64,000 nt of DNA, taken from Onchocerca lupi (lineage: Eukaryota; Nematoda; Chromadorea; Rhabditida; Onchocercidae). The translations under genes and the position numbers were made by a program. Within the stretch, counting starts at the first letter, position 1, and each line of letters begins with the position of its first letter. The notes under the pieces were generated by a model. The model was not told the origin of the DNA. It did no database searches and saw only the letters and a list, made by a program, of their open reading frames with translations. Where the stretch lies: assembly GCA_028564675.1 (NCBI GenBank), contig JAOVVO010000151.1, positions 62,001 through 126,000 on the forward strand, in the 5' to 3' direction. This document shows, piece after piece, positions 27,221 through 39,316 of the stretch.

Positions 27221-27572
27221 ACATTGAATGATCCAACAATTTATATAACTCTTACAATAACGATATACTTAGTAATTTGAATTACAAATAAAAGATTTAA
27301 AGCTAAAATTGAAAAGTAACCTGAACTCTTCTACACAATACACATATGTAATACTTATTATCTCGTCCTGGTTCAGCTCGTAATGACCATTCAGATATTT
27401 TAGTCGGATAAAGTTCACTGTTGAATAAGATAACCGAATTACGACGCATATTGGATAATTCTTGCCATGTAACCGGTCCAAAATCTTCACCTTCCCATTC
27501 CTGATCCTCACGTGGTTTCCTTTTCCATGCTGATCCTTGTTGTAATAATTCCAAATGACCTGCATCATCCAT
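21535..27572 (-). CDS. Unrecognised protein with two CCHHC + C2H2 zinc-binding modules (11 exons)
   Basis: Exons: 27572-27321, 26876-26602, 26200-25933, 25373-25272, 24955-24588, 24395-24221, 23597-23457, 22798-22649, 22378-22232, 22038-21937 and 21732-21535. Phases all close, giving about 725 aa. The first half has GPVTWQEL, KISEWSL, YYICVLCRR and HPDYPRTPHIC. Its ligands appear to be C77, C80, H112, H120 and C122, followed by a C2H2 finger (C227, C232, H245, H250). The second half repeats this: C360, C363, H395, H403 and C405 with identical C-to-H spacing, then C539, C544, H557 and H561. An acidic Ser/Asp stretch (about 481-527) and a basic FRKRQK suggest a nuclear protein. The ATG follows TTGCAG by four bases, a likely trans-splice site. 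The layout resembles FLYWCH or other DNA-binding fingers only loosely, so no function is assigned. Exon 4 uses an AAG acceptor and is the weakest link. Two tandem genes are the alternative. Confidence 0.72.
22381..22568 (+). other. Stop-free stretch in an intron of the zinc-module gene, opposite strand
   Basis: Between exons 9 and 8 of the minus-strand gene, the plus strand is open for over 60 codons (FIEENTNEINDLQIDEDK is part of it). The sequence is visibly richer in G+C than nearby introns. The peptide is not recognised. It may be a second piece of bacterial origin, like the rodA fragment 1.2 kb away on the same strand, or simply chance. Confidence 0.25.
23778..24058 (+). pseudogene. rodA: Bacterial rodA fragment in a nematode intron (probable nuclear Wolbachia transfer)
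   Basis: RodA is a SEDS-family membrane glycosyltransferase for cell-wall elongation, absent from animals. On the plus strand 23781-23897 reads GLLDKGIANG then GFLPEGRTDFAFAVLSEEWG, which matches the conserved RodA segment (GTQSQL.FLPERHTDFIFAVLAEE in E. coli). In another frame, 24005-24058 reads VHFFINIGMTIGLLPIIG, the next conserved RodA block (FVNIGMVSGILPVVG in E. coli). The gap between the blocks is about 35-40 nt shorter than expected and the frame shifts, so the copy is dead. No start codon or remaining membrane segments are present; upstream the frame closes with TAA at 23775. It lies in the intron between exons 6 and 7 of the minus-strand zinc-module gene, antisense to it. Filarial worms carry Wolbachia or carried it in the past, so that is the likely donor, but any alpha-proteobacterial rodA would look similar. 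Confidence 0.85.
27190..27218. repeat. Poly-A tract of 29 bases
   Basis: Uninterrupted A run in the first intron of the zinc-module gene. Such tracts are common in this window and are frequent sites of assembly-length error. Confidence 0.9.
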
Positions 27573-30188
27573 TTTTCTGCAAATAATCTATGTAAGACAA
27601 AAAATACTGAGAATTGATCGGAAAAGAAAAATTTGCCAGATTGCTATGTTTACATTTAATTAGTGCTATTCCAATCCAGAAAAATATGACACGTATTTTC
27701 TATAAATTCAACACATTGTACTATTAAATTTCAATTAAAATTAGTTTGAAAAGAAATCATTCCTCCTTAATAATTTATAATTTGTCACAATTATTTACCA
27801 AAATAATTTATCAAAACCAATTCATCACTTATCACTAACATGATAATTTATCACAAATTTCTATTGTTCTCTAACCAGTGATTGAATTTCCAGCAGATAA
27901 GAAAATCAAATTTGCATTTTTCACTACAACCAATTAGTCTCTTACCATCTCGCGAATCTTATCAATCTCAATCGTCTCTTCTTTTTTGCATAGTTTCTTG
28001 CCATTCCTAATCACACTACTATGATCGTCTCTTTGCTAATTCTCTCAACATCTAGCATAAGCAACAACAACTATTTTCGCAATGTTTATCAATCTATTAT
28101 GCCCTCTCAATTTGCTCTATTATTTCTTTGCTGTGCAAATCTAAAACATTGATGTTTTTCGATTGAAAAATCGTCTTAATTTTTCTTCTCTGATTGATTC
28201 TGACTTTTCCTGGACTAAACCGAAACAAAAATTTTGAATTCAAAAATGAAATTTTGAAATTTCTGCTAGAATTTTTTTCAAAAAAAGTTTTAATTTAAAG
28301 TCTAACTTTAGAATATGAATGGACATTGCATTATATAACAGGCAAACATTTCACTCGTTAAAATTTTCAAAATTTAATTAAACTTAATGATAATTGTGAT
28401 CATTATCAAATCTGAGGAATGCCAAAATATATAGGTTGGGATTGAAGAGTTAGAGCAAAAATCCAAGATATCAGGTAATACCAAATAGCCTGAATTTAAG
28501 ATATGGAATAAACTTAGGTAAAGAATGAATTGAAATACCTAAAAACTTAAAATATTAAACGGCTTAAAGCCTGCAACAACTAGAAATTCAAATAATCCAA
28601 GTTTCTGAACAAGCTGAAATAATAAACGCCTGAAATGTTGCATAATTCGAGATATGAGGGAGCTAAATGATATCAGAAATCCCGAACTGATAAAGAAGTA
28701 ATTTAATAATATACAATAATCTAAGATTCTAAATAATCGTTAAAATGAAAAAAATTGAATAGAATTGAACATTCGGAATCTCGAACTATGACAATTCTTA
28801 AATTTCAAATTTCACTCTGATATGTTATATAATTAAAGTTTTTTCAACCTTTTTTGTTAAATTTGGAAATTCTAAATCAGAATTTTTCACATAAAAATAT
28901 GATAAATATTTCAAAGAAATTTGATAAATAAAATTTTAACTTTTTTTTTCAGAAATTTCATTCCCATTTTGAATGAAAAATTATATTTGCATTATTAATT
29001 TACAATGCATTTTAGAATTTACCAAATTTTATGATATTTTGCTATTCAGAAAATATTTTTTAAACACTTTTTTATAAAGGAATTTCATCTTCTAATTAAC
29101 AAAACTTTAAATTTACATGAGATTAACATTTATTAATAGAAATTAAGAATAAATTAGTAATTTTTACAAGTTAAGAAGTTAAATTGTGTTTAAGAAATTA
29201 GATTATGTTTGAGAATTATTCAAATCTAAGCTCGAATTTTTGCTTTATTAACTTTTTTATAAACGAAAATTTCATAGATATGATAGGAAAATAAATTGTC
29301 AAGGTTAAAGTTCAAGTTCGAAATTTAAATAATTCTCAATTTTACAGAATAAATTGACGTTTGAACATTTTCTATTCAATAATAAATTTATGTATGATTG
29401 AAGATAAAAAGAACATACATTTGTCAGTATTGATTAAGATTAAACATTGATCAAACAATAAATGAATTTGAATGAAAAATAAAACAGATGAACACTAGTT
29501 ATGATTTCAATCATTTTTCCATTTCCGATTATTCTAATTCAAAAAATAAAATTAAAAAGAAAAAAAAAAAAAGCGGAATAAATCGATATTTTATCAACAT
29601 ACAGTTTCCTTAATTCTATTTTTTTAGTTTTTATCATTGATCATTTTCTTGAAAATAATTCAGCGAGCGAAAATTTTTAAATTCACATTTTGCTGCAAAA
29701 ATTTCATGCTCAATGTAAGTTAAATTTTTTTTAATGCTCCAAAATTTTTTACTTAAAATTAAATCAAATTCTTTTATGAATTCAAAATTGCAATAAACAA
29801 TAATTTCATCTAATGAAATAATGAATTCGTTTATTTCAGTTAATCTATCAGTATTTTGGATGAAAAATGAACTTGTAATTATGGATTATAATTATTAATG
29901 AATTTTCTTATTGATACTTTTTTTTTTTTTTTTTTTTTTGAAATTTAAAAATATTTATTCTGAAATTTTTAGAAAACAAACGAAAATTATCGATTTCTCT
30001 ATATGTTTGTATTTATTAAAAAGCTTTAATCGTTTGCTTGCTTGTTCAGCCGATGATGATGACAATCACTTCGATGGTATATTTACAGGTTGTCATCGAT
30101 GATTGTTCAAAAGGGATAATACAAACTTGTCACCAACAACTTGATCCAAGTGTCACCAAATCGGAAAGTTAATTTGTCCGATAATATT

Positions 30189-30440
30189 GATATCTTTTCG
30201 GGTTTTCTCTTTTGACAATTATTCGATAAATTAACTATCCTGCTGTATGCTATCCGGAATCTGAATCGGAATTTGAATTTCCTGAACTATACCATCGACC
30301 GGAAGGTGGTTTTATAATATTTATATTCCTTCCGGATTTTCTTTTGCTAATTATTCGATAAATTACTTTTTCTGTTGTATTCGGAATCTGAATCGGAATC
30401 TAAATTCCTCGAATTATTAAATTATTGCTTTCCTGAATTG
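30189..30440. repeat. Diverged tandem duplication, unit about 130 bp
   Basis: Both units share ATTATTCGATAAATTA followed by a CTGTTGTAT/CTGCTGTAT-like segment, then CGGAATCTGAATCGGAAT and a run ending near TTCCTGAA/TTCCTCGAA. They are offset by about 131 bp, with point changes and short indels. The block is richer in G+C than its surroundings. Confidence 0.65.
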
Positions 30441-31575
30441 TTTCATAGTTATAAAACTATTTATTTTGACTGTAATCAAATTTATTATTTTCCTTTGGCA
30501 TTCCTTTATCTCAATGATAATTACAATTTCAGGTTAGTAAATTCAAATTAAGAATACGATCTGAATGATAAGATATTTGAAAAATAGAAATTATAATGTA
30601 AATGAATAAAAATTCCGATGATGTATTTTGGTTTTTATCAAATAAAGTAAACAAGTAAATAGGTAAAATTTTCACGAATTATTGTTAATCGTTTTTTCAT
30701 TAATTTTGAAATAATTTAATTGCAACGAGTTTCGTTTATACCCTACAAAATGGAAGAATTTTATTAAAAAATTTTTTGAAAAATTGATTGATTACATTAG
30801 CACTTCAAAACTCATCTTATTAAAATTTCAAAATATCCATTTGTATATTACGTTTATTACATAATATGTTTTTTTTTTTTTAAATATTTGAATTTGATGA
30901 ATTAATTGTTAAAAATTCGAAAATTTTTGAATTATTTTTGATTTGTTTTGACAAATTACATTTTGATAAACATTTGATAAACTGATAAATTTGTTGTTTT
31001 AGATGAATTTTTTTTTAAATTATATCATTTATAATTATTTATTAAGCTGATGATCTAATTAAATGAGATAATAAATACCGCAAGCATATCCAGCTTTTTT
31101 TTTTCATGACGGATAAAACGAAAACTTTGGTTTTCATGCGAAAATCATTTCACAGAAGATTTTTTACAAATTTCTTCAAATTGGTATTCAAAAAAAAAAA
31201 AAAAAATTCAATAATTTAGCATTAAATATATTAATTATCTATTAAGCTTAATTGGTCATGATTATAAAATAAACAATAAGTTAATTTCATTTTTTTTTCT
31301 CAATATTTTCATCTTAAATTAATTGCAATTTATCAAGATTATTTTCGGTCATTCATCTTCAAATTATTCCAAGCAAACGCTTTTTATATTTAATTTTTAT
31401 GATTTTTTATTTAAGAAAGTAATCATAATCTTTGTCAGAAAAAAAATCGTAATCGTAATTTTATAAAAAAAAAAATAAAATTTTGAATAACTACTAGTCA
31501 TAATTTGAGAGAAAAAAAAAAGGTAGCAAATGATTGAATGATTTTAACAATATTATACCATCAAAATATTGGATT

Positions 31576-31616
<41 letters not shown>

Positions 31617-34613
31617 TTTTTGCGATTTTGTTTTTTAAGAAAAAAAAAAAACACGAATTCCAATTTTTCTCTCTTAGTTTATTAGCTTTATATGGCTTTT
31701 TGTATATATATATATGTGTGTGTAAATATTTAAAGTTTGTTTTTATTAATAATTTTTGACAAACAAATATTTTTAAGCCTAAAAATTTCGTTAAAAAATT
31801 TGAAATTTAATCAAATTATATTGTTGATAAAACATTTTATCATATTTATCGATAAGCAACGAATAATTGACCAAAATCGATTGAAAAATTATCATTTTGA
31901 ATTTCATTTTAAAATGCTATGTATATTCCCTTTCTTATTATTAATCTAATTATGAAATTTCTCATAATTTTCAGTAAATTTTTCAGAAAAAATTGTTAAA
32001 ATTTTCATAGCCATTTATGAGAATTAACAGAATTTTGATTATTAATTGGATTTTTTCTCGTCCTATAATTAAATATGAATGTTAATTAGGAGATATGCAA
32101 ATTTATTCGATTAAAACAATGATTGCAAAAAAAAGCAAAAAAATATTCGATCCAAAAGAAAAAAGTTTATTGCAAGATACAATGCAAAAAAAAAAAAAAC
32201 TTATTTAATTTTAATCGATAATCATTTAATTAATTTATTAAACTCGAATCCAATTGATTTCAATATATATGTACTGTAAACTTTCAACTTTATTATTTTT
32301 ACTAATTTTAACTTTATTAAATTCAAAATTTAGGTACAAATGGGGTTTTTTTCGGGGTAAATGTAGAAAATTGAAATTTTTGAATTTTTTTCTAAATGTA
32401 ATTTATGTAAACTTAAATATTCAAAATTTGATTGACAAAAATTTCTAGCCAAGATTCGAGCAAATATTTTATACATTTGACTGTTTAACCTGAACATATT
32501 GAACAAATAATTCGGACAAGAAAAGTAAACAATCAGGAAGTCAGTTAGATCGGATAATTTCATGACAAATAAATTGTTGATCCAGGTGTCACAAGTGGTA
32601 TGATTTCAGATCTGCCAAATTATCACTAATCATAAGTGATATCATCATCTGATAACCTTCAATAGATCGAATTATTGATCTGAATTATTCGAAAGCTAAT
32701 ATATTATTGTAGCAAATAATTAATTATTCGTGAAAAATTAAATTAATTTATACTTGAAAAATTTAAATAGTAATATGAAAGATAATCGAAATTTTTGAAA
32801 TTATTTTAAATTAAAACAAAATAAATGAGGGAAAAACAAAAATATTTTTATTATCTCCATCAAATTTTTTTTTTTTTGATCATTTTAAAATTAAACAATT
32901 ATGATCAGAATAGAATTCTATAATTTTCTCTATAATAGAATTAATAAAATTTTTGTTTAAATGCTATTGAATTCAATTTAAAAAATATCGATTTTGTTCA
33001 TATTTATTTTATTTATGATCAAATTTGAAAAATAATTTTTAATTTGATTGGAAAAAAATGTGAAAGAAAAAAAAGATTTTTTTTTTTTTTTTTGAAATTC
33101 CAAAATGATACATTGTTTGATCAAACATTTCCATATACATATTCTATCATCGAATATCTATCTTTCCGTTTATTTATTTATTTATTTATTTGCTTAACAA
33201 ATTTGTGAGCATCATCCGAGCAAATGCCAAAGAAGCAATAAATTCCAAAAAAAAAAGCCGTCAAAAAAAAAAAGCGGCCCTTTGTTGATTGTTCACGGTG
33301 ATTCGAAATTTATGTATGCTTCTTTTTGTCTCTTTTCTGCAAAAAAAAAAAAAAAAAAATGCTACAATTGATAAAATTTGTTATAATTTTAAATTGTATC
33401 AAAATTGTACAAATTTTGTCGGACTTTTTTTTTTTTTCTCCTTCAAAAAAATTACATTAATTATTAGAATAAATTACACAATTTCGATTAATTTATTTTA
33501 AATCTTTATCGATTATTTTAAGTATAAATTTTTTTACAATTTTAATTTTTATCTCGAGGAATTTAATTTTAACTTCTCTATGCCTGGAAAATTTTTGATT
33601 TTTACTCTTTATATTTACATAAAAAAGCAGAACTGAATCAATTCATAAATAGAAGGATTTTTTTCTTTTTCTTTTTTTTTTTTAATTTAGTATTTCAAAA
33701 ATTGTCTTATTTTATTGTTTTAATTAATTTTTGCAGTTTTTTTTTCTTTTTTTTGTTTTTATTGGCATATCTTTTATGGAGAAAATTCTTTTTTTGCAAA
33801 ATCTTTCATTATAAATATTATTTTAAATGGATTTTTGTCAGTTTTTTCCGTTTTTTTCATTAGTTACATTTATTATAGCAAGTAATTTTTGTATATTTTT
33901 GTGTAAAATCTTTTATTATGAATATTATTTTTTTTGTATGAAGATATAGGTTAAATTTTTAAATTGTTAATTTTCAAAATTAAAGATTTCATTCTATTTA
34001 AAATTTTAGAATTTTTTGATTTGGATTCCTTTAAATCTTATTTATTTATTTTTTTTTTCTTTTTTTGGACTTCTTTTTGCTATTAATCTTTTTCTGTCTA
34101 AGGTTTTAAGATTGACACCATTTGAAGGGTTGCATTTTGAATGAAAAAAAAAAAATTACAACTGGAATTTAATTTTTTTTTTTACATATTGGAATTATTG
34201 GAATTGAATTTTTTTTTTCAAATTTTTTGTAACATTCAGACAGAATCAAATTTATAGAATAAATGATTATATAATTCAGAAGATAAAGGTTATGAGGAAG
34301 ATTTTAATCGAGAATTGAATTGTTTAATAATTTTTTTTTTTAATTGAAATCTATTATTTCAATTGAAAGAAATAATGTAAAAATCATAAAAATCGTAACA
34401 TTGCACATGTGAAATCTTTTTTTTTTCAAATTTCAAAAAAAAAAAGTGGTTTGGTCATATTTTTTACTTAAAATATTAAATAAATTAATTTGGTTATTTT
34501 TGACATGTATTATAATTCATTTAAATATCGTAATTAATGAGAACACTCAAAAATTTGAAATAAATATTGTTTTTCAATGTGAATGCAGAAATCTCATCGT
34601 TTTTTCTTTTTTT

Positions 34614-34649
<36 letters not shown>

Positions 34650-34765
34650 ATTCAAAAAATACATACGCTTAGAATGATTAAATATATCCATCTAATTTCA
34701 TCTTATAGCCCTCCAATTTATATAATTTAATTAATGGAAATAATTGGAATAAGATTCATGTATTA

Positions 34766-34930
34766 AGTATGACTATACCATACTAATACTATACTATACT
34801 ATACCAATACTGTACTATATTAATACTATACTATTAATAATATACTAGTACTATACTATAATAGTATTAATATTAGTATTATACTAATTATGTTCAAGTA
34901 TATTATATATTATATTAAGTATATTTAAGT
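34766..34930. repeat. Degenerate TACTATAC-type repeat
   Basis: Many overlapping copies of ACTATACTA / AATACTATACTA and their A/T variants, in both orientations (TAGTATTA occurs in the second half). It is a decayed simple-sequence satellite with potential to form hairpins. Confidence 0.7.
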
Positions 34931-37490
34931 ATGTGTCTTTTAAACAATCAGTAAGTTATTAAATGAAGAAAAAGTCACTGTTGTTATTTCAATGCAAATT
35001 AAATTTTAAATCTCAAAGAAAAATTTTAATTTCGATCAAATTTGATTGATAAATAGAAAAACAAAAAGGAAAAAAAAACTTCATTAAAATGATCAATTAA
35101 TTATCCATACCGTAAGCTCGTTATTTTAAATTAAAAAAAATATTCATTCAAAATTTTTGATTATTTTAACGACAACAATTAAAAATGTAATTTAATTATT
35201 ATTTTTTTGTTTTTGTTGTTTTTTTTTTTTTTTTTAAGGTTTCTGTTGTTTTTTTTTTTTTTTTTTTATTCTTAATCATTTATTAATAGGTATTTGTTGA
35301 TTTTTATTTTTACCTATTGGTTTTTAATGAATTTTTTTATGTGTTTTTAGTTTATGTGGTTTGTTGTTTACAATTAATGGCAAGATATTTTAAAAAGATA
35401 TGGATAGAGTCAAAAAGTTTTAAAAATCATAAAATTCCATGATAAAATGTAATTTAACTTGATCACATACAGATTTATATACATGCTCAAGATAACCCAA
35501 TATTTAATACAGGTCATTGGAAAAAGCAATTTATCATTTCATTCTATTTTTGCTTTTTTTTTTTCCACTGAAGCTTCCGTTATTTTTTTTTCTCAATTTT
35601 AATTTCATTTCAGTTTCAAAAATTTGATCAAATTATCGCAAATGGTAGCGAAATAACAATAAATGCATAATTCTATTGTATTATCTATCCAACTCATCTA
35701 TCCGCTTATATTTCAGGTTTTTCTTTTTTTTTTTTTTTTTGATCCTTCATTATTTTATTTCATAAATCAAACTTACTTATCTTTCTCTTCGACCTTTTTC
35801 ATTTTTTTTTTTTTGCTCAATTTTTTAGATTTCTGTCATCGAATAAATTATCTAATAGCGAAGAATAAAAAGAGAAGAAAATTTCATTTAAATTAATTCA
35901 TATTTCTGAAATTTTCATAATAAGCAATTGAAAGATATTTCAATATTTGGAAAAAGTTTTTTTCTTTTTTTTTTTGCAATTTAAAAACTAAACTTATTAA
36001 GTTTTCATTTTTTTTTTCTTTTTTTCTTTCTTTTTTGACAAATATTCCGTCATCTATCGAAAAATGAATAATGTGAGAAGGAAAGTTTGGAAATATAAGC
36101 TTATCCAATTCATTGCCAGCAATAATATTTACCTACCTATAATATTATCTTATCATATCTCGCATTCAAATCAAGTCTTGTTAGGTATAATTTCATGCTA
36201 TAATAATTGAGATAGTTCGCAAAATTTTTTCCCCAATTATCTAATTTCAAAAATTTACTTTCGATTTTGAGCTTTTAAAAGTTTTCCATGATTTTAAATT
36301 CACAAAAAAAAAACTTTATTTAATGCTTTAAAATATTCTTAATACTTTTTCATACTTATGGAAAGATTTTTGCGCTTGTCATTTATGAACTAAAAAAAAT
36401 TGAATTTTTGATAAAACTATATCATTTCAAAATAAAAATTGAATTTTTAAAATTATATCTTTCATATTTTTGATTTTGATTTTTGAAATTGTTATTTTTC
36501 AAAAATCTAAGACAATTTTCAAATGTTTGAAAATTGATGAGATAAATACTAGATGAGCAAATTAAATGTAAAATTTTTCGTTAATTCTGCTATTTCTATT
36601 GCATTGTTATATTTACTATAATTTATGGGATTAGTTTATAAATTTTTATGCATATATCTCATATAAAATATATTTATTAAAAAATTTAAATTTGGAATTG
36701 AAATTTCAATAAATTCGAAAAATTTTGATGCACCTAAAGTAGCAAGCAAAATATCAAAATTTTGAGGAAATCTATTTTGGTCAGCGACCAAATGGATATT
36801 TGAAAAAATCGTAGTAATTTCTTAAGAAGTTTAGTCATCCATTGAAATTAAAAAGTTCAACCAGTTATTTCAAGGTTAAACTGTCTGTTATTTAATTTAT
36901 CATTTGGTCCATTTAGCAATGAATAGATTAAATTTTCATTGAATTATTATATTTCATTTATCATATTTATAAAAATTTTTGAATAGGTGAAAAGTTTTTT
37001 TTTTGGAGGAAAAAATCATAAATAGGTAAGTGACTTATTCCATATGCAAAAGGATTTATTTATAGATATAATTTGTGACACAGATTATGCAAAATAATTA
37101 GTTTCTTATGGAAAAACTAAAAATAGGCAAATATTTGTCAGCGATTTTTAAGAACTGTCGAAAATTTAAGATTTTTCCCAAATTACATCTCCATTTGTTT
37201 CTTTCCACAAATCTCCAATTTTTCGTTCTATCTTCATTATTTTTACTAGCTAAACTTGGCATACGAAGCGTGATAATAAAAATAATCTAATCTATCTGAA
37301 TAAAATTGTAAATGTACGATTGTTCAAAATCTTAAATCTCCGACTGTTTTTGAATACGCGCCTATTAGTATGTAAGATTGCATTGAAAATTTCAAATCAA
37401 TTATTGAAGAATTTGAAAAATTGTGAGGCAAGTAGTAACGAACATTTACATTTTTATTTATATAGATTATATTTGTCGAATCAGTCAATA

Positions 37491-39316
37491 AAATAAATCA
37501 TTTCCATTCATTATATTTATGATCATATAAGAATAAAGAATAATTTCAATATTCATGTTCTCTTTAACTATCAATCATTTCATCATATGAATTGTTAGAT
37601 TAACGGTAATATTTAACGATTGATTGCATTATTTATATTTCTTTTTCTAATATGATATCAAATTATTAGAAAATTGTAAATTATTCAAATCACAAATATT
37701 ATGAAACATTATAAATAATCTCACCATAAAAAATATTTTTACTATTTTCATTTCATCCATCTAATTTTATCACTCTGTCATTCATTCACTTTCTTTTTAC
37801 TATTTGCTTTATCGTTACGAGTGCTTTTTAAAAATTTTCTATTACATTATACAGATAACATCCCTACCTAATTATCGTGTGTTATCGATATTCATCAATG
37901 GTTTTGTATTGTGATTGCTGCGAATAAAGTCCATCAAACCAAAAATTTGGTTATGTAACAAATCCAATTTTTTCAATTTCTAATCCTACAGAAATATGTT
38001 GGAAACTTTAGCTCCGACACCAAAAAATTGTCGGGAACGAAAAGACACAACAATTTTTTGGTGCCCGAGATGAAGTTTTGGGGCAAGTTTTTGTGGAATT
38101 AGAAATTGCGAAAAATTGAATTTGTTGTGCAATGAAGTTTTTGGTTTGACGGATTTTATCTGCAGCAACTACGATTCAAAACAATTGATGAGTGTCGATA
38201 ATACACGATAGTTGGATGGGAATGTTATTTAAATATTGATGTCGTGGAAGATATTTCGTGAATTGTTAGCGTCTCAGAGACAATAAAAATTTTAATAATT
38301 TATTCGTTTAGTAGAATCGAATACACGAAAATTGTGAATATTGTCCAGAAAGAATTTTAATAGCACAAAAAAAAAAAAGGGAAAGGAATTAGTTTTAAAG
38401 GGTAATTTCGGTCAATCGTATTCTTTGTGGAGCTGTTGTAAAAGCAGTCCATAACTGTAATCGTAACTGTTGTTCTCTGTTGAAATCGAAGAAGTAATTA
38501 TTGTTCAGTAGTCGAGAAAATGATTACACTCTTTGATCGAAACTGCTGGACTGCCTGCTGCTGACTACTGTCACTCTAGATCACGCCCTGGCGCTGCCTT
38601 TATATCCGGGTTTAATTAATCAAAAGAGAGGCGTTGCATGATTGTTGCATGATTGCAGGATCGTTGCATCATTTTCGGCCATTGATAGGATCTTGGTCTT
38701 TGAACTATGCATATGGGCATCAGTCATTACATTTACAGGATTAGATTTGAATATGGTTAATTCAATTCAAACAATGTAAATGTTGCGAAAAATTTAACAA
38801 TTGCTTATAAACTTTATCCTTGCAACATTGCAATCAATTATGCAAAATCTTGACATTTTAATTAAAACATATGTTACGATTAGACTTCTTATGGAATAAA
38901 AAAACATTAAGATATTTTGATTGCTATAAATACTGGTATCTTATGAAATATTCTTCGGTTATCCGATATTTGGGATAGAAAATTTGAAAGCACTCGTGAC
39001 AAGAAAGCAAAGTAGTAAAAAGAAAGTGAATGAATGAGTGAGTGATAAAATTGGATGAATAAAATGAAAACAGGTAACAATTTTTTTTATAGTGAGGTTG
39101 TTTATAGCGTTTTATAATATTTGTGATTTCAATAGTTTACAATTTTCCGATAGTTTGATATCATATTAGACGAAGAAATATAAACATTGCAATCAATCGG
39201 TTAAGTATAACCGTTAATCTAACAATTCATATGATAGAATGATATAATATAAATATTTAGATTTTTTAGACCTTTATATGATCACAAATGCAACTAATAG
39301 AAATATTTTATTTTAT
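37491..39316. mobile_element. Fold-back (long inverted-repeat) element, about 1.8 kb
   Basis: The left arm at about 37491-38030 and the right arm from 38051 to about 39316 are inverted copies around a 20-base centre. Matching blocks include ACCAAAAAATTGT near the centre, ATCGTGT(G/A)TTATCGA with TTGCTGC, AAGTGAATGAATG with its complement, GATATCA, and the outer pair ATGAATTGTTAGATTAACGG / CCGTTAATCTAACAATTCAT. The arms are roughly 80% alike, so the element is old. The right arm is interrupted by about 0.7 kb absent from the left arm. No transposase reading frame is present, which fits a non-autonomous MITE or fold-back transposon. Exact ends and target-site duplication could not be fixed by eye. 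Confidence 0.75.
38238..38945 (-). mobile_element. Nested LTR-like insertion inside the right arm
   Basis: This segment is missing from the left arm and is flanked by AAATATT on both sides (38231-38237 and 38946-38952), which could be a target-site duplication. Read on the minus strand it has a TATAAAGG box (about 38604-38597) in an unusually G+C-rich patch, and an AATAAA signal about 300 bases later (38304-38299). That is the layout of an LTR with U3, R and U5. It also contains repeated TTGCATGATT words (38634-38670). Against this, the ends are not the canonical TG...CA. A solo LTR is the best guess; a different insertion is possible. Confidence 0.42.

Larger units (their letters stand above)
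27573..37490. other. Gene-poor AT-rich region, first part
   Basis: No supported gene on either strand over about 10 kb. It contains homopolymers (T at 31578-31608 and 34616-34645), a TTTA run near 33170-33191, the local duplication at 30189-30440 and the TACTATAC-rich stretch at 34766-34930. Open frames here are Phe/Leu/Ile/Lys-rich translations of AT-rich DNA. It forms part of the 18 kb between two divergent genes, so distal regulatory elements are possible but not visible. Confidence 0.5.

Noticed and set aside
29911..30102. Plus-strand frame ending in an Asp-rich peptide, with an acceptor-like TTGTTCAG inside
   Set aside because: No partner exon with matching phase and no donor of good quality; mostly poly-T translation.
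37986..38168. Minus-strand 60-codon frame
   Set aside because: It spans the centre of the fold-back element and is explained by the inverted repeat.
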